Position numbers and translations under genes: made by a program. From positions 1-64,000 of the forward strand of contig JAITQG010000049.1 of assembly GCA_031289015.1 (NCBI GenBank): a stretch of DNA of 64,000 nucleotides, written 5' to 3'. Positions within the stretch are counted from its first letter, which is position 1, and every line of letters begins with the position of its first letter. Positions 27,553-35,447 of this stretch are shown in pieces. Source of the stretch: Lactobacillaceae bacterium (GTDB lineage Bacteria > Bacillota > Bacilli > Lactobacillales > Lactobacillaceae). The notes below the pieces were generated by a model that saw only the letters and a list, made by a program, of their open reading frames with translations, was not told the DNA's origin and made no database searches.

Positions 27553-28872
27553 ATGGGATTATTTGATTCAATTAAAAAAGCGTTTTCCCTTGAAGAAACG
27601 CCAGAACCTACCAAACCAGCTACTCCGGCGATTACTGTGGAGATTTTACAACCTCGCACGCAAGCAGTTGAGGCTACTGTGCCAGAACCTGAAGTGGAAT
27701 CAGAAGTGGTTGCCATAGCAGTACCAGTTGCCGAAACTGTCGATGATGAAGAAGTCGCTCCAATTCCCACAGTAGCGGTTGAAGCTATTCCAGACCAAGT
27801 AACAGCGGTTGAAGTTGAGTCGATTTCTGATATTGAACCAGAACCAGCCGTTGAAACGGACTCTGAAGTTAACTTGGCTTCTGAAGCTGAAGTAGCTCCT
27901 GAAGTTGCCGAGGCACCGGTTAGTGAAGCTCCACAGACCGAAACGGCTACCTTGGATGATGGGCTCAACAAAACAAAAAAGACTTGGTCACAACGTTGGA
28001 ATGAATTCATGGCCAACTTCCGGACCGTCGACGAAGATTTCTTTGAAGATTTGGAAGAAACCTTGATCAAAGCCGATGTGGGTGCGCAAACGGCCTTTCA
28101 ATTGACCGAAGAACTCCGCCAAGAGGCTAAGCTCCAAAATGCTAAGTCACGCGAAGAAGTTTCACGGCTCATCGTCGAAAAGCTCGTTGAACATTATCAA
28201 GAACAAGGTGTTGATGAAGATGCTTCGATGCATTTTGCACCAGAGGGCCCAACTGTCATCTTGTTTGTTGGGGTCAACGGCGTTGGTAAGACGACCACCA
28301 TCGGAAAATTAGCCGCGCGTTACAAAAATGAAGGCAAGAAAGTTTTGCTGGCGGCCGCAGATACTTTCCGAGCCGGCGCTACACAACAACTCCAAGTCTG
28401 GGGTGAACGCGATGGAGTGACTGTAATTGCCGGTAAGCCTAATGCGGATCCAGCTTCGGTTGTCTATGATGGTGTGCGCGCTGCGGTTGAACAAAATGCT
28501 GATATTTTGTTTGTCGACACAGCTGGGCGTTTACAAAACAACGTCAATCTTATGGAAGAATTAGCTAAGATGAAGCGGATTATTGCGCGCGAATTACCGC
28601 ACGAACCCCAAGAAGTCTTGTTGGTGCTTGATTCAACTACGGGTCAAAATGCCTTGCAACAAGCTAAGTTATTTAAAGACTCAACGGATGTTTCCGGGAT
28701 TGTCTTGACCAAGTTAGACGGGACTGCCAAGGGTGGGATTGTTTTGCCAATCCGCAATGAATTACATTTGCCAGTGAAGTGGATTGGCCTTGGTGAGCAG
28801 GTTGGCGATTTGCAACCATTTGATGCAGACGAATTTGCCAAGAGTTTGTTTGGCGATTTGTTGGAAGGATAA
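27553..28872 (+). CDS. ftsY: Signal recognition particle receptor FtsY
   Basis: 439 residues. An acidic, low-complexity A domain (residues ~12-135, rich in Glu, Val, Ala, Pro) precedes the NG GTPase: [15 protein letters not shown] (G1, ~239), [16 protein letters not shown] (~321), [10 protein letters not shown] and [12 protein letters not shown]. It docks the ribosome-SRP complex at the membrane and works with Ffh (29222). It is 18 bases after smc, in the conserved order. Confidence 0.95.
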   Translation: MGLFDSIKKAFSLEETPEPTKPATPAITVEILQPRTQAVEATVPEPEVESEVVAIAVPVAETVDDEEVAPIPTVAVEAIPDQVTAVEVESISDIEPEPAVETDSEVNLASEAEVAPEVAEAPVSEAPQTETATLDDGLNKTKKTWSQRWNEFMANFRTVDEDFFEDLEETLIKADVGAQTAFQLTEELRQEAKLQNAKSREEVSRLIVEKLVEHYQEQGVDEDASMHFAPEGPTVILFVGVNGVGKTTTIGKLAARYKNEGKKVLLAAADTFRAGATQQLQVWGERDGVTVIAGKPNADPASVVYDGVRAAVEQNADILFVDTAGRLQNNVNLMEELAKMKRIIARELPHEPQEVLLVLDSTTGQNALQQAKLFKDSTDVSGIVLTKLDGTAKGGIVLPIRNELHLPVKWIGLGEQVGDLQPFDADEFAKSLFGDLLEG

Positions 28873-28876
28873 ACTG

Positions 28877-29218
28877 ATGGATTTAGCGAAAAACAACCGT
28901 TTAAATGCGCTCTTTGATTTTTATCAACCGCTCTTGACGGACAAACAAAATGAATATTTGGAGCTGTATTATGCCGATGATTATTCATTAGGTGAAATCG
29001 CTGAAGAGTTTGAGGTTTCACGTCAAGCCGTGTATGATAATTTAAAGCGGAGTACGCAATTATTGGAAGATTACGAAGCCAAGTTGCATTTGTTTGGCGA
29101 CTATTTAAATCGCCAAGCGGCAGCGGCAGCCTTAGCAAATTATATTAAAGAAAATTATCCGACCGATGGGCAATTGGCAACTTTGTCAGCCCATTTGGTC
29201 ACGTTAGAAGAGGAGTAA
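28877..29218 (+). CDS. ylxM: YlxM/P13 family SRP-associated DNA-binding-like protein
   Basis: 113 residues from the ATG at 28877, which has GGAAGGA immediately upstream and lies 4 bases after ftsY. The sequence has a sigma-70 region-4-like helix-turn-helix: [32 protein letters not shown]. In streptococci this protein modulates SRP GTPase activity, and it is almost always encoded next to ffh. Starts further upstream in this frame would lie inside ftsY and lack a ribosome binding site. Confidence 0.9.
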   Translation: MDLAKNNRLNALFDFYQPLLTDKQNEYLELYYADDYSLGEIAEEFEVSRQAVYDNLKRSTQLLEDYEAKLHLFGDYLNRQAAAAALANYIKENYPTDGQLATLSAHLVTLEEE

Positions 29219-29221
29219 CAC

Positions 29222-30706
29222 ATGGCTTTTGAAGGATTAACTGAACGCCTGCAAAATGCATTAAGCGGTTTGCGTCGTAAGGGTAAGGTGACCGATGCGG
29301 ATTTGCGCGACACAATGCGCGAGATTCGGTTGGCTTTGCTTGAAGCCGACGTTAATTTTGGCGTTGTTAAGGAATTTGTCCGCAACGTGCGTGAAAAGGC
29401 AGCTGGCTCAAAAGTGCTTGAAGGCTTGAACCCAGCCCAACAAATCGTCAAAATTGTCGATGAAGAATTGACGGCAATGATGGGAGCAGAAGCAGCTCCA
29501 TTAAACAAGTCGCCAAAGATTCCAACGGTCATCATGATGGTTGGACTCCAAGGAGCTGGTAAGACGACAACGGCTGGGAAGCTGGCGTTGAAGTTAAAGA
29601 ATGAAGAAAATGCGCGCCCATTGATGATTGCGGCCGACATTTATCGGCCAGCCGCCATTGACCAATTAAAGACTTTAGGGGAACAAATTGATGTTCCAGT
29701 TTTTGAGTTGGGCACTGGGGTTGACCCCCGTGAAATCGTGCGCCAAGGGTTGGCTAAAGCGGCTGAATTAAAGGCTGATTATGTCTTTATCGATGCGGCT
29801 GGACGTTTGCAAATTGATGAAGCCTTGATGCAAGAATTGGCTGATGTAAAAGATATCGCCCAACCAGACGAAATCTTGTTGGTCGTCGATGCGATGACTG
29901 GGCAAAATGCCACGGAAACTGCGGACGGGTTTAACGGTCGGTTGGATATCACCGGGGTCGTTTTGACTAAGTTAGACGGTGATACCCGTGGTGGAGCCGC
30001 CTTGTCAATTCGTGCCGTGACTGGTAAGCCAATCAAGTTTGTCGGGCAAGGTGAAAAGATGACCGATTTGGATGTTTTCTATCCAGATCGAATGGCTTCA
30101 CGAATTTTGGGCATGGGTGACCTGCTGACTTTGATTGAAAAGGCGCAAAAAGACGTCGATGAGAAACAAGCCGCGGCCACGATGGAAAAGATGCGCCAAA
30201 ATACCTTTGATTTCAATGACTTCATTGATCAAATGGAACAGGTGACTAAGATGGGGCCGATTGAAGACCTTGTTAAGATGATCCCTGGAATGGCCAACAA
30301 CCCAGCTGTTAAGAACATGCAAGTTGATCCTAAAGACATCGACCACATCAAGGCGATTGTGCTATCAATGACGCCAGCAGAACGAGAAGACCCTGAATTG
30401 TTGAAGCGACCATCACGTAAGCGCCGTTTGGCTGGTGGAGCTGGGCGACCAGTTGAAGAAGTTAACCGGATGCTCAAGCAATTCAATCAAATGAAGCAAA
30501 TGATGAGTAAAGCCATGAATGGTGATACGAGTCAGATCGAACAAATGATGGGCGGCATGCCAGGTATGGGCGGTGGAATGCCGGGCATGGGTGGTATGCC
30601 AGGCATGGGCGGCAATGGCGGTGGTCTTGGCGCTAAAATGCAACAAATGGCGATGAAGAAGATGGCGCGCCAAATTCAAAAGAACAAAAAGAAGCGCAAG
30701 CGTTAA
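29222..30706 (+). CDS. ffh: Signal recognition particle protein Ffh
   Basis: 494 residues. N domain (residues ~1-90), G domain with GLQGAGKTTTAGKLA (~107), DIYRPAAIDQL, IDAAGRLQID and TKLDGDTRGGAA, then the Met-rich M domain with RKRRLAGGAGRPVEEVNRMLKQF for 4.5S RNA binding. The C-terminus is a Gly/Met repeat (PGMGG units) and a Lys/Arg tail. It targets nascent membrane proteins. In related genomes rpsP follows closely; here rpsP lies 6.6 kb away behind an accessory region. Confidence 0.96.
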   Translation: MAFEGLTERLQNALSGLRRKGKVTDADLRDTMREIRLALLEADVNFGVVKEFVRNVREKAAGSKVLEGLNPAQQIVKIVDEELTAMMGAEAAPLNKSPKIPTVIMMVGLQGAGKTTTAGKLALKLKNEENARPLMIAADIYRPAAIDQLKTLGEQIDVPVFELGTGVDPREIVRQGLAKAAELKADYVFIDAAGRLQIDEALMQELADVKDIAQPDEILLVVDAMTGQNATETADGFNGRLDITGVVLTKLDGDTRGGAALSIRAVTGKPIKFVGQGEKMTDLDVFYPDRMASRILGMGDLLTLIEKAQKDVDEKQAAATMEKMRQNTFDFNDFIDQMEQVTKMGPIEDLVKMIPGMANNPAVKNMQVDPKDIDHIKAIVLSMTPAEREDPELLKRPSRKRRLAGGAGRPVEEVNRMLKQFNQMKQMMSKAMNGDTSQIEQMMGGMPGMGGGMPGMGGMPGMGGNGGGLGAKMQQMAMKKMARQIQKNKKKRKR

Positions 30707-30738
30707 GCCAACAATTGCCAAGTATGTGAAGGGAGATA

Positions 30739-31365
30739 ATGATGAAAAATAATCAAAAGTTGCTCATATTGCTACACGGCATTATTTTAATGTATATCAT
30801 CATTGTAAATTTGTACCCCACACATCTGTCTTTTCTAGTAACTAACATCTTGCTAGCATTACTCCCATTTGATTTGAGTTACCTCATTTACAGATTAAAA
30901 AGTAACTGGCTAGCATTACCTATTTCGTTTGTTTGGCTTTTGTTTTTCCCCAACACGATGTATATGATCACTGATTTTATGCATCTGTATAGTCTGGATG
31001 CTGACAATGCGCGCGTCAATTTTGCCCTCCTGATTTTTGGGATTTTCATGGGTGTCTCGATGGGGGTGCGAAGTGCTGATTTGATTTTTGAACGGTTCTT
31101 CAAGCAAGGCAACCTTAGTAAATTGTTGATCTTTTATACGGTGTTGTCCTTCGTTTCAGGCTTTGCGATGTATTTGGGCCGCTATGTCCGCTTAAATTCA
31201 TGGGATATTTTCACCGACATCAAAGATTCATTAACTCAAATCACCCAAGCGGTACATGCTTATAGTTTAAATTTCGTCTTGATTTTTGGCTTAATGCAAC
31301 TAGGTTTGTTACTAGGGTATCGGGCCCTACGTTTGTTGAATGAGAAACCAACTAAAAGCAATTAA
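30739..31365 (+). CDS. DUF1361 family integral membrane protein
   Basis: 208 residues, two adjacent ATG codons (30739 and 30742) after GGGAG. Five or six hydrophobic helices. The family motifs LFFPNTMYMITDFMHL and MYLGRYVRLNSWDIF are visible. No function is established for the family. It follows ffh by 32 bases without a terminator, so it may be the last gene of that transcript. Confidence 0.8.
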   Translation: MMKNNQKLLILLHGIILMYIIIVNLYPTHLSFLVTNILLALLPFDLSYLIYRLKSNWLALPISFVWLLFFPNTMYMITDFMHLYSLDADNARVNFALLIFGIFMGVSMGVRSADLIFERFFKQGNLSKLLIFYTVLSFVSGFAMYLGRYVRLNSWDIFTDIKDSLTQITQAVHAYSLNFVLIFGLMQLGLLLGYRALRLLNEKPTKSN

Positions 31366-31368
31366 ACA

Positions 31369-31399
31369 AAGCAGTCACCAAGGCGTGATTGCTTTTTTT
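31369..31399 (+). terminator. Intrinsic terminator after the DUF1361 gene
   Basis: AAGCAGTCAC pairs with GTGATTGCTT (one wobble), then TTTTT. Confidence 0.85.
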
Positions 31400-31419
31400 G
31401 CACCCATCAACAAGCAAAA

Positions 31420-31428
31420 TGCTATAAT
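31420..31428 (+). promoter_or_regulatory. Extended -10 promoter for the 31458-33311 gene group
   Basis: TGCTATAAT, 30 bases before the start of the DUF1653 gene. Confidence 0.6.
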
Positions 31429-31457
31429 TAATAGGTTAAACAATGGAGGGTTATGCA

Positions 31458-31670
31458 ATGGAAGTTAAAGTTGGGCAACATTATCGCCATTTTAAAGGGC
31501 ATCAATATGAAATTTTGCACCTAGGCACTGATGTTGATGATTTAAAACCATTAGTGATTTACCGTAATTTGAATTTGGCTGAGGATGACCGCATCTGGGT
31601 CCGGAGTCTCGCTGAATTCACCTCATTACATAGTAGTGGGGTTGCAAGATTTAGTTTGATCGAGGAATAA
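31458..31670 (+). CDS. Small DUF1653 domain protein
   Basis: 70 residues from the ATG at 31458 (GGAGGG at 31445-31450, 7 bases away; the ATG at 31443 overlaps that site). VGQHYRHFKGHQYEILHLG and PLVIYRNLNLAEDDRIWVRSLAEFTS match the DUF1653 pattern of a small beta-rich protein found alone or with enzyme domains. Function unknown. It precedes the DUF3137 and lemA genes by 2 and about 1060 bases and shares their transcript. Confidence 0.8.
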   Translation: MEVKVGQHYRHFKGHQYEILHLGTDVDDLKPLVIYRNLNLAEDDRIWVRSLAEFTSLHSSGVARFSLIEE

Positions 31671-31672
31671 AT

Positions 31673-32713
31673 ATGTTAGCTGACAAAATCGTTGATTATT
31701 ACCAACAGCATCGCGCGCTCGATGTGTTTGCGGCGTTAGATTTCACGCCACTGGATAATGAATTTAAATTTACGGATTACACAACGGCTGAAATCGATTC
31801 GACGCGCAATATTAAGTCCGAATTTTTCAAATCACACGCTAGCCAAATTTTGGTGTTTGGCATCGCATTAATGATTTTTCCGCTGCTCTTGGCATTTGCG
31901 CTCCAATTATTGAGTAGCACGTGGCTAATTACTGAAGTCGTTATGTTTATCGTTGGCTTCATTATGATCATGATCTATGTCAATACTAAGCCGGATGTCA
32001 GTGAGCTGCGGTCGATGCATTTTACTGATGCCAACCCAGATGCCTTGATCTTTGGGGGTTTGCATGAACAGCTTAACTTGGCATATGCAGCCAGTCATTT
32101 TATGGTCAATGGCTACCATATTAAATGGAGTAACACCTTGGTGTATCAGGGCGGCGACTATGAAGCAGGCAATTATTCATATGACACCCAACATACCACG
32201 ACGGATAGTAAAGGGAATACTCAGACAACGTATGAAACGCATCTGTTGCCGTATGCCGTGATTCGGACGCCATTTACCCTACCAGCAGTGAAGTTTGTGC
32301 GTAAAGGCTTCTTTAAAGGTACGGATAGTCCGTTGCAACGTAACATTTATCCCCAAAAGTTTGCCATCAAGGCTGGCTTTGATGATAAATATCATACCTT
32401 CATCCAACCCGGCACTGAGCAATTAGTTTTGCAGGTGTTTACAGATGATATCTTGGCTAAAATTTATGATTTGGATATTCACGTTGAAATTCAAGCGATT
32501 GATAATCAATTATATTTCTTCGTCCACGACAAATTCGGGTATAATTTAGATAGTAAGAAAGCTGGCAAGCGCTTTGCTTGGCTTGCTCAAGTAATGGTTG
32601 AACTCATCGACATCCATACCGAGATTTTGGAAAATATGGATGCGCGGTTAAAACTCACCACTGAGCAACAACAAAATTTTGCCAAATTACGTGCGCAAAT
32701 ACTAAATCGTTAA
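31673..32713 (+). CDS. DUF3137 family membrane protein
   Basis: 346 residues. Two membrane helices (residues ~57-80 and ~82-104) split a short cytoplasmic N-terminus from a large C-terminal domain with DALIFGGLHEQLNL, TPFTLPAVKFVRKGFFKG and KFAIKAGFDDKYHTFI. DUF3137 genes are commonly found beside lemA, as here (19 bases apart). Role unknown; the pair may form an envelope complex. Confidence 0.75.
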   Translation: MLADKIVDYYQQHRALDVFAALDFTPLDNEFKFTDYTTAEIDSTRNIKSEFFKSHASQILVFGIALMIFPLLLAFALQLLSSTWLITEVVMFIVGFIMIMIYVNTKPDVSELRSMHFTDANPDALIFGGLHEQLNLAYAASHFMVNGYHIKWSNTLVYQGGDYEAGNYSYDTQHTTTDSKGNTQTTYETHLLPYAVIRTPFTLPAVKFVRKGFFKGTDSPLQRNIYPQKFAIKAGFDDKYHTFIQPGTEQLVLQVFTDDILAKIYDLDIHVEIQAIDNQLYFFVHDKFGYNLDSKKAGKRFAWLAQVMVELIDIHTEILENMDARLKLTTEQQQNFAKLRAQILNR

Positions 32714-32732
32714 TAAATAGGAGAATAGGTTC

Positions 32733-33311
32733 ATGAATAGTGTGTTAATTGTTGTGATTGTTGTAGTCGTGCTTTTGTTGGTTGTTGGAATCAATGCATA
32801 CAATAGTTTGAAGACCAAAAATATTGCGGTTGATAACGCCTGGAGTGATGTGACCGTGGCTTTGAAGCGTCGCGCTGACTTAATTCCAAACTTAGTGGAA
32901 ACAGTTAAGGGGTATGCCAAGCACGAAAGCTCAGTCTTTGAAGAAGTGACGGCTGCTAGAAGCGCGATTGGGCAACTTAAGATTGATAACGTTGATCCTA
33001 AGATGGCTGCTAAAGCCGAAGAAGCTTTGAGTTCATCATTGGGTAAGTTGATTGCCGTGGCTGAGAGCTACCCTGATTTGAAGGCTAGTCAAAACTTCAT
33101 GCAACTCCAAGCATCATTGACCGACACTGAAGATAAGGTTGCGGCTGCCCGGCGTTTCTACAACTTGGCCGTCCGGACTTTGAATACAGCAGTTGAAACC
33201 TTCCCATCAAATTTGTTTGTCGGGATGGCGAAAGTACAAACGCGTGATTTCTATGAAGTCAGTGAAGCTGAACAAGCTAAAATTGCAGATGCACCTAAAG
33301 TCGAATTCTAA
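32733..33311 (+). CDS. lemA: LemA family protein
   Basis: 192 residues. One N-terminal membrane helix (VLIVVIVVVVLLLVVGINAYN), then the conserved coiled helical bundle: DNAWSDVTVALKRRADLIPNLVETVKGYAKHE, LIAVAESYPDLKASQNFMQLQ and ARRFYNLAVRTLNTAVETFPSN. The N-terminus is probably outside and the bundle in the cytoplasm. Function is not known in bacteria generally. Followed by a terminator. Confidence 0.92.
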   Translation: MNSVLIVVIVVVVLLLVVGINAYNSLKTKNIAVDNAWSDVTVALKRRADLIPNLVETVKGYAKHESSVFEEVTAARSAIGQLKIDNVDPKMAAKAEEALSSSLGKLIAVAESYPDLKASQNFMQLQASLTDTEDKVAAARRFYNLAVRTLNTAVETFPSNLFVGMAKVQTRDFYEVSEAEQAKIADAPKVEF

Positions 33312-33319
33312 TAATAGTC

Positions 33320-33350
33320 AGACCACTAAACTTGATTTGGTGGTTTTTTT
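33320..33350 (+). terminator. Intrinsic terminator after lemA
   Basis: ACCAC pairs with GTGGT across an AT-rich loop, then seven T. Confidence 0.7.
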
Positions 33351-33351
33351 A

Positions 33352-33365
33352 TGAAAATGTTTTCA
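33352..33365. promoter_or_regulatory. cre-like palindrome
   Basis: TGAAAATGTTTTCA matches the CcpA consensus except for the central C (TG instead of CG). Its target gene, if any, would be the candidate RNA downstream. Confidence 0.25.
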
Positions 33366-33398
33366 AAACAGTTTCGAATAACGCACACTTCCTTCGTA

Positions 33399-33422
33399 AT
33401 TATGCCCAAAACAAGGCATAAT
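33399..33422. repeat. Perfect 8-bp inverted repeat
   Basis: ATTATGCC (33399-33406) and GGCATAAT (33415-33422) with an 8-base loop, no T-run. Upstream of the candidate small RNA; role unknown. Confidence 0.4.
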
Positions 33423-33502
33423 CAGCTTTTAAATTCAATATTAGGCAATAATGTGTTAGATACGAAACAAATCCCGTATTAAAGAGGTTTGAGACTTATA
33501 AT

Positions 33503-33731
33503 AATACATGTAAAGTAACCTATTCGAAAAAAATAGGTACACATAGGTTTGGCACCAAGCAAACCACTGGATCTGGTCAGTTTAGTCCTGATGCACATAA
33601 TTTTAAAATCTTGGCTGACTTCATCGTAGCCAAATACATAGCAATAAATTGTTAAAGGTGCGTAAGTTAGGCACCACACATATCATTTTTTAAATCACTA
33701 AAAACTATCTGAATTTTGATAGTTTTTTTGG
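33503..33731 (+). ncRNA. Candidate structured small RNA upstream of the alcohol dehydrogenase gene
   Basis: A TATAAT box (33497-33502) is followed by a row of hairpins and a classic terminator. The hairpins are ACCTATT/AATAGGT (33518-33538), GGTTTG/CAAACC (33546-33565), TTGGCT/AGCCAA (33611-33633) and GGTGC/GCACC (33657-33675). The terminator is AAAAACTATC/GATAGTTTTT with a T-run (33700-33731). GGCACC occurs at 33551 and again at 33670, and both could pair with GGTGC at 33657, so two folds compete. No -35 is seen. I cannot name a known RNA family. Confidence 0.45.
33700..33731 (+). terminator. Intrinsic terminator of the candidate small RNA
   Basis: A 10-bp perfect stem with an 8-base loop followed by seven T, 185 bases before the next gene and 350 after lemA's own terminator. 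Confidence 0.85.
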
Positions 33732-33854
33732 GTTATGTGATAGTTTTCACAGTCAAGAAACTTTTATAAAGTAAGTAATATCAGTCAAAACGCCGGTCTA
33801 TGAACAAAACTTTCGTAAAAAAACAATTTTCTTGTAAAAAGTTTCACAAAAGTG

Positions 33855-33883
33855 TTGAAAGCGATTTCAGCAGGTGGTAAACT
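33855..33883 (+). promoter_or_regulatory. Promoter of the alcohol dehydrogenase gene with overlapping cre site
   Basis: TTGAAA (33855-33860), 17-base spacer, TAAACT (33878-33883) with a TG extension. TGAAAGCGATTTCA (33856-33869) fits the CcpA consensus at every fixed position and overlaps the -35, which predicts catabolite repression. Confidence 0.75.
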
Positions 33884-33916
33884 ATAGGAGTACTAAAAAT
33901 TAATGGAGGCAACAAC

Positions 33917-34681
33917 ATGACAGATCGTTTGAAGGACAAGGTAGCAATCGTAACAGGTGGAACCCTTGGAATTGGTTTAGCAATCGTTGACCAATTCTTG
34001 AAGGCAGGAGCTAAGGGAGTTGTATTCACTGGACGTCGTGAAGAAGTTGGAGCACAAGCTTTGGCAACTTTGGGAAACCCAGAAAATGCAAAGTTCGTTG
34101 TCCATGATGCAGCTGATGAAGCTGGTTGGGTAAAGTTGTTTGAGGAAACTATTGCTGAATTCGGATATGTTGACGTTTTGGTTAACAACGCCGGACTTGG
34201 AATTGCTGGAAACGTTGAAAACACTGATTACGCTGCATGGCGTAAGACAATGGATGTTAACTTGGACGGCGTATACTTTGGTAACCACTATGGTGTAATC
34301 AACATGAAGAACCCTAAGAGTGGGGATGCTTCAATCATCAACATGTCTTCTATTGAAGGTTTGATTGGTGATCCAGAATTGTTCGCATACAATGCTACAA
34401 AGGGTGCTTTGCGTATTATGACAAAGTCAGCTGCGTTGTATTCTGCAAACAACGATTACAACTTGCGTTTCAACACAATCCACCCAGGATACATCAAGAC
34501 ACCACTTGTTGAAAACTTGGAAGGTGCTGAAGAAGCAATGAGCCAACGTACAAAGACACCAATGGGACATATCGGTGAACCTAACGATATCGCTATGTTG
34601 GCAGTATACTTGGCTTCACCTGAAGCAAAGTTTGCAACTGGATCAGAATTCGTTGTCGACGGTGGATACACTGCTCAATAA
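33917..34681 (+). CDS. R-specific short-chain alcohol dehydrogenase
   Basis: 254 residues, ATG after GGAGG. Rossmann motif GGTLGIGLAI (~residues 14-23), NNAG (~91), the catalytic Ser-Tyr-Lys set in INMSSIEG and AYNATKG, and a C-terminus ending FATGSEFVVDGGYTAQ. That tail and the HPGYIKTPLV and MSQRTKTPMGHIGEPNDIA segments are as in the R-specific, NADPH- and Mg-dependent alcohol dehydrogenases of Lactobacillus brevis and kefiri. It reduces ketones or aldehydes to R-alcohols. The codon choice (GGA, ACA, GCA, AAC-rich) differs from neighbours and looks optimised for high expression. Monocistronic, with a strong promoter carrying a cre site. Confidence 0.9.
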   Translation: MTDRLKDKVAIVTGGTLGIGLAIVDQFLKAGAKGVVFTGRREEVGAQALATLGNPENAKFVVHDAADEAGWVKLFEETIAEFGYVDVLVNNAGLGIAGNVENTDYAAWRKTMDVNLDGVYFGNHYGVINMKNPKSGDASIINMSSIEGLIGDPELFAYNATKGALRIMTKSAALYSANNDYNLRFNTIHPGYIKTPLVENLEGAEEAMSQRTKTPMGHIGEPNDIAMLAVYLASPEAKFATGSEFVVDGGYTAQ

Positions 34682-34699
34682 TTTTTAAATTAATGATGG

Positions 34700-34731
34700 A
34701 CAAGTTATCAGCGATGATAACTTGTTTTTTT
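34700..34731 (+). terminator. Intrinsic terminator after the alcohol dehydrogenase gene
   Basis: ACAAGTTATC pairs perfectly with GATAACTTGT, then seven T. Confidence 0.9.
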
Positions 34732-34736
34732 GTTTG

Positions 34737-34874
34737 AGAGCACAGAGCACCGGTTTTTCCTGGAAGGAAAAACTGACCATGCGGGCTAACATGATAAAAG
34801 TGGCTTATCGCTTGCGATGAGTTGCTTTTATTGTGTTAGAGCCGTCGTGGTCAGAGGTGCGGCGGGCGTCTATA
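34737..34874 (+). repeat. Tandem structured element, unit T1
   Basis: First of two units repeating every 140 bp. Helices: GCACC (34747-34751)/GGTGC (34856-34860) closing a junction; hairpin TTTTTCC/GGAAAAA (34754-34772); CTGACCA (34773-34779)/TGGTCAG (34848-34854); then an inner arm GGCTAAC/GTTAG-GCC, ATAAAAG/CTTTTAT and CTTATCG/CGATGAG with loop CTTG. This is a three-way junction. The conserved tail is GCGGCGGGCGTCTAT. No plausible protein. The strand of transcription, if any, is not known. Confidence 0.75.
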
Positions 34875-34876
34875 AA

Positions 34877-35013
34877 AGAGCACAGAGCACCGGTTTTTCT
34901 GAAAGAAAAACTGACCATGCGGGCTAAGGGCATAAGAAGTGAGTGCCATGAAATGGTGCTTGCTTATTATGTCCTTAGAGCCGTCGTGGTCAGAGGTGCG
35001 GCGGGCGTCTATG
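34877..35013 (+). repeat. Tandem structured element, unit T2
   Basis: Second unit. Outer helices have the same sequence as T1 (GCACC/GGTGC, CTGACCA/TGGTCAG). The first hairpin has one T-A in place of C-G (TTTTTCT/AGAAAAA). The inner arm has a different sequence but the same fold: GGCTAAGG with CCTTAG-GCC, AGTGCCAT with ATGGTGCT, loop GAA. Sequence change with the pairing kept points to selection on structure. Confidence 0.75.
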
Positions 35014-35051
35014 CAAGACAAGATCCTAGCCGATTTAGATAGCGGGGCATC

Positions 35052-35305
35052 TTTGGCCCGTTGGGCCAAGGGATTTTGGTTTGGTGGGGTAAACGGCTCC
35101 GCATTGCTGACATAGAAGTGGGCGACAGAGTCCTGCTAGTCTAAGGGATTCGGCTCCGTGCAAGCACGAAACCAACTCCCTAAGACCGCGCTAGTGCTCC
35201 TACCTCGCTTAATCCACTACTATGTCAGCAATGCTCCGCCATTTACCCCACCAAACCAAAACCCCAACTTCCAGTCGCTTTAGCTCCTTACAGTTTTAAA
35301 ACTTC
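35052..35305 (-). repeat. Large structured element, copy E2
   Basis: Same family as E1, on the - strand. The long arms are 35070-35096 and 35239-35265; the two differences from perfect pairing are G-U pairs only if the - strand is the RNA, matching the orientation of E1. GCATTGCTGACATAG (35101-35115) pairs perfectly with 35220-35234. The terminal hairpin is TTGGCCC (35053-35059)/GGGCCAA (35063-35069). The small hairpin and the GGAGCTAAAGCGACTGG block lie at the right end near 35268-35300. No open reading frame is conserved between copies. Confidence 0.8.
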
Positions 35306-35447
35306 AGCTGGCTACCCTTCATTCAAGTCAATATATAATAATATGTTACTTATAAATTGACAAAAAGGCTTTAATTATGATAATTTAATTAGAAAATAGA
35401 ACAAGTTTTCTAATAACCAAATTTACTAGATTGGAGTGTACTGCAAT
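35306..35447. other. AT-rich leader of the MFS gene
   Basis: Very AT-rich DNA between the E2 element and the MFS start. GGAG at 35433-35436 is the likely ribosome binding site. I see no clear promoter boxes that stand out from the AT-rich background. Confidence 0.4.

Noticed and set aside
33479..33679. A 66-codon minus-strand frame, and a 66-codon + strand frame without a start codon ending near 33653
   Set aside because: No start or ribosome binding site fits, and the hairpins and terminator explain the region better as RNA. A decayed gene cannot be fully excluded.
34737..35013. CRISPR array
   Set aside because: Only two long units, no short regular repeats with unique spacers, and no cas genes.
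34833..35042. A 69-codon open frame with two similar halves
   Set aside because: It is the tandem T1/T2 repeat read as protein. The base changes between units keep RNA pairing rather than amino acids.
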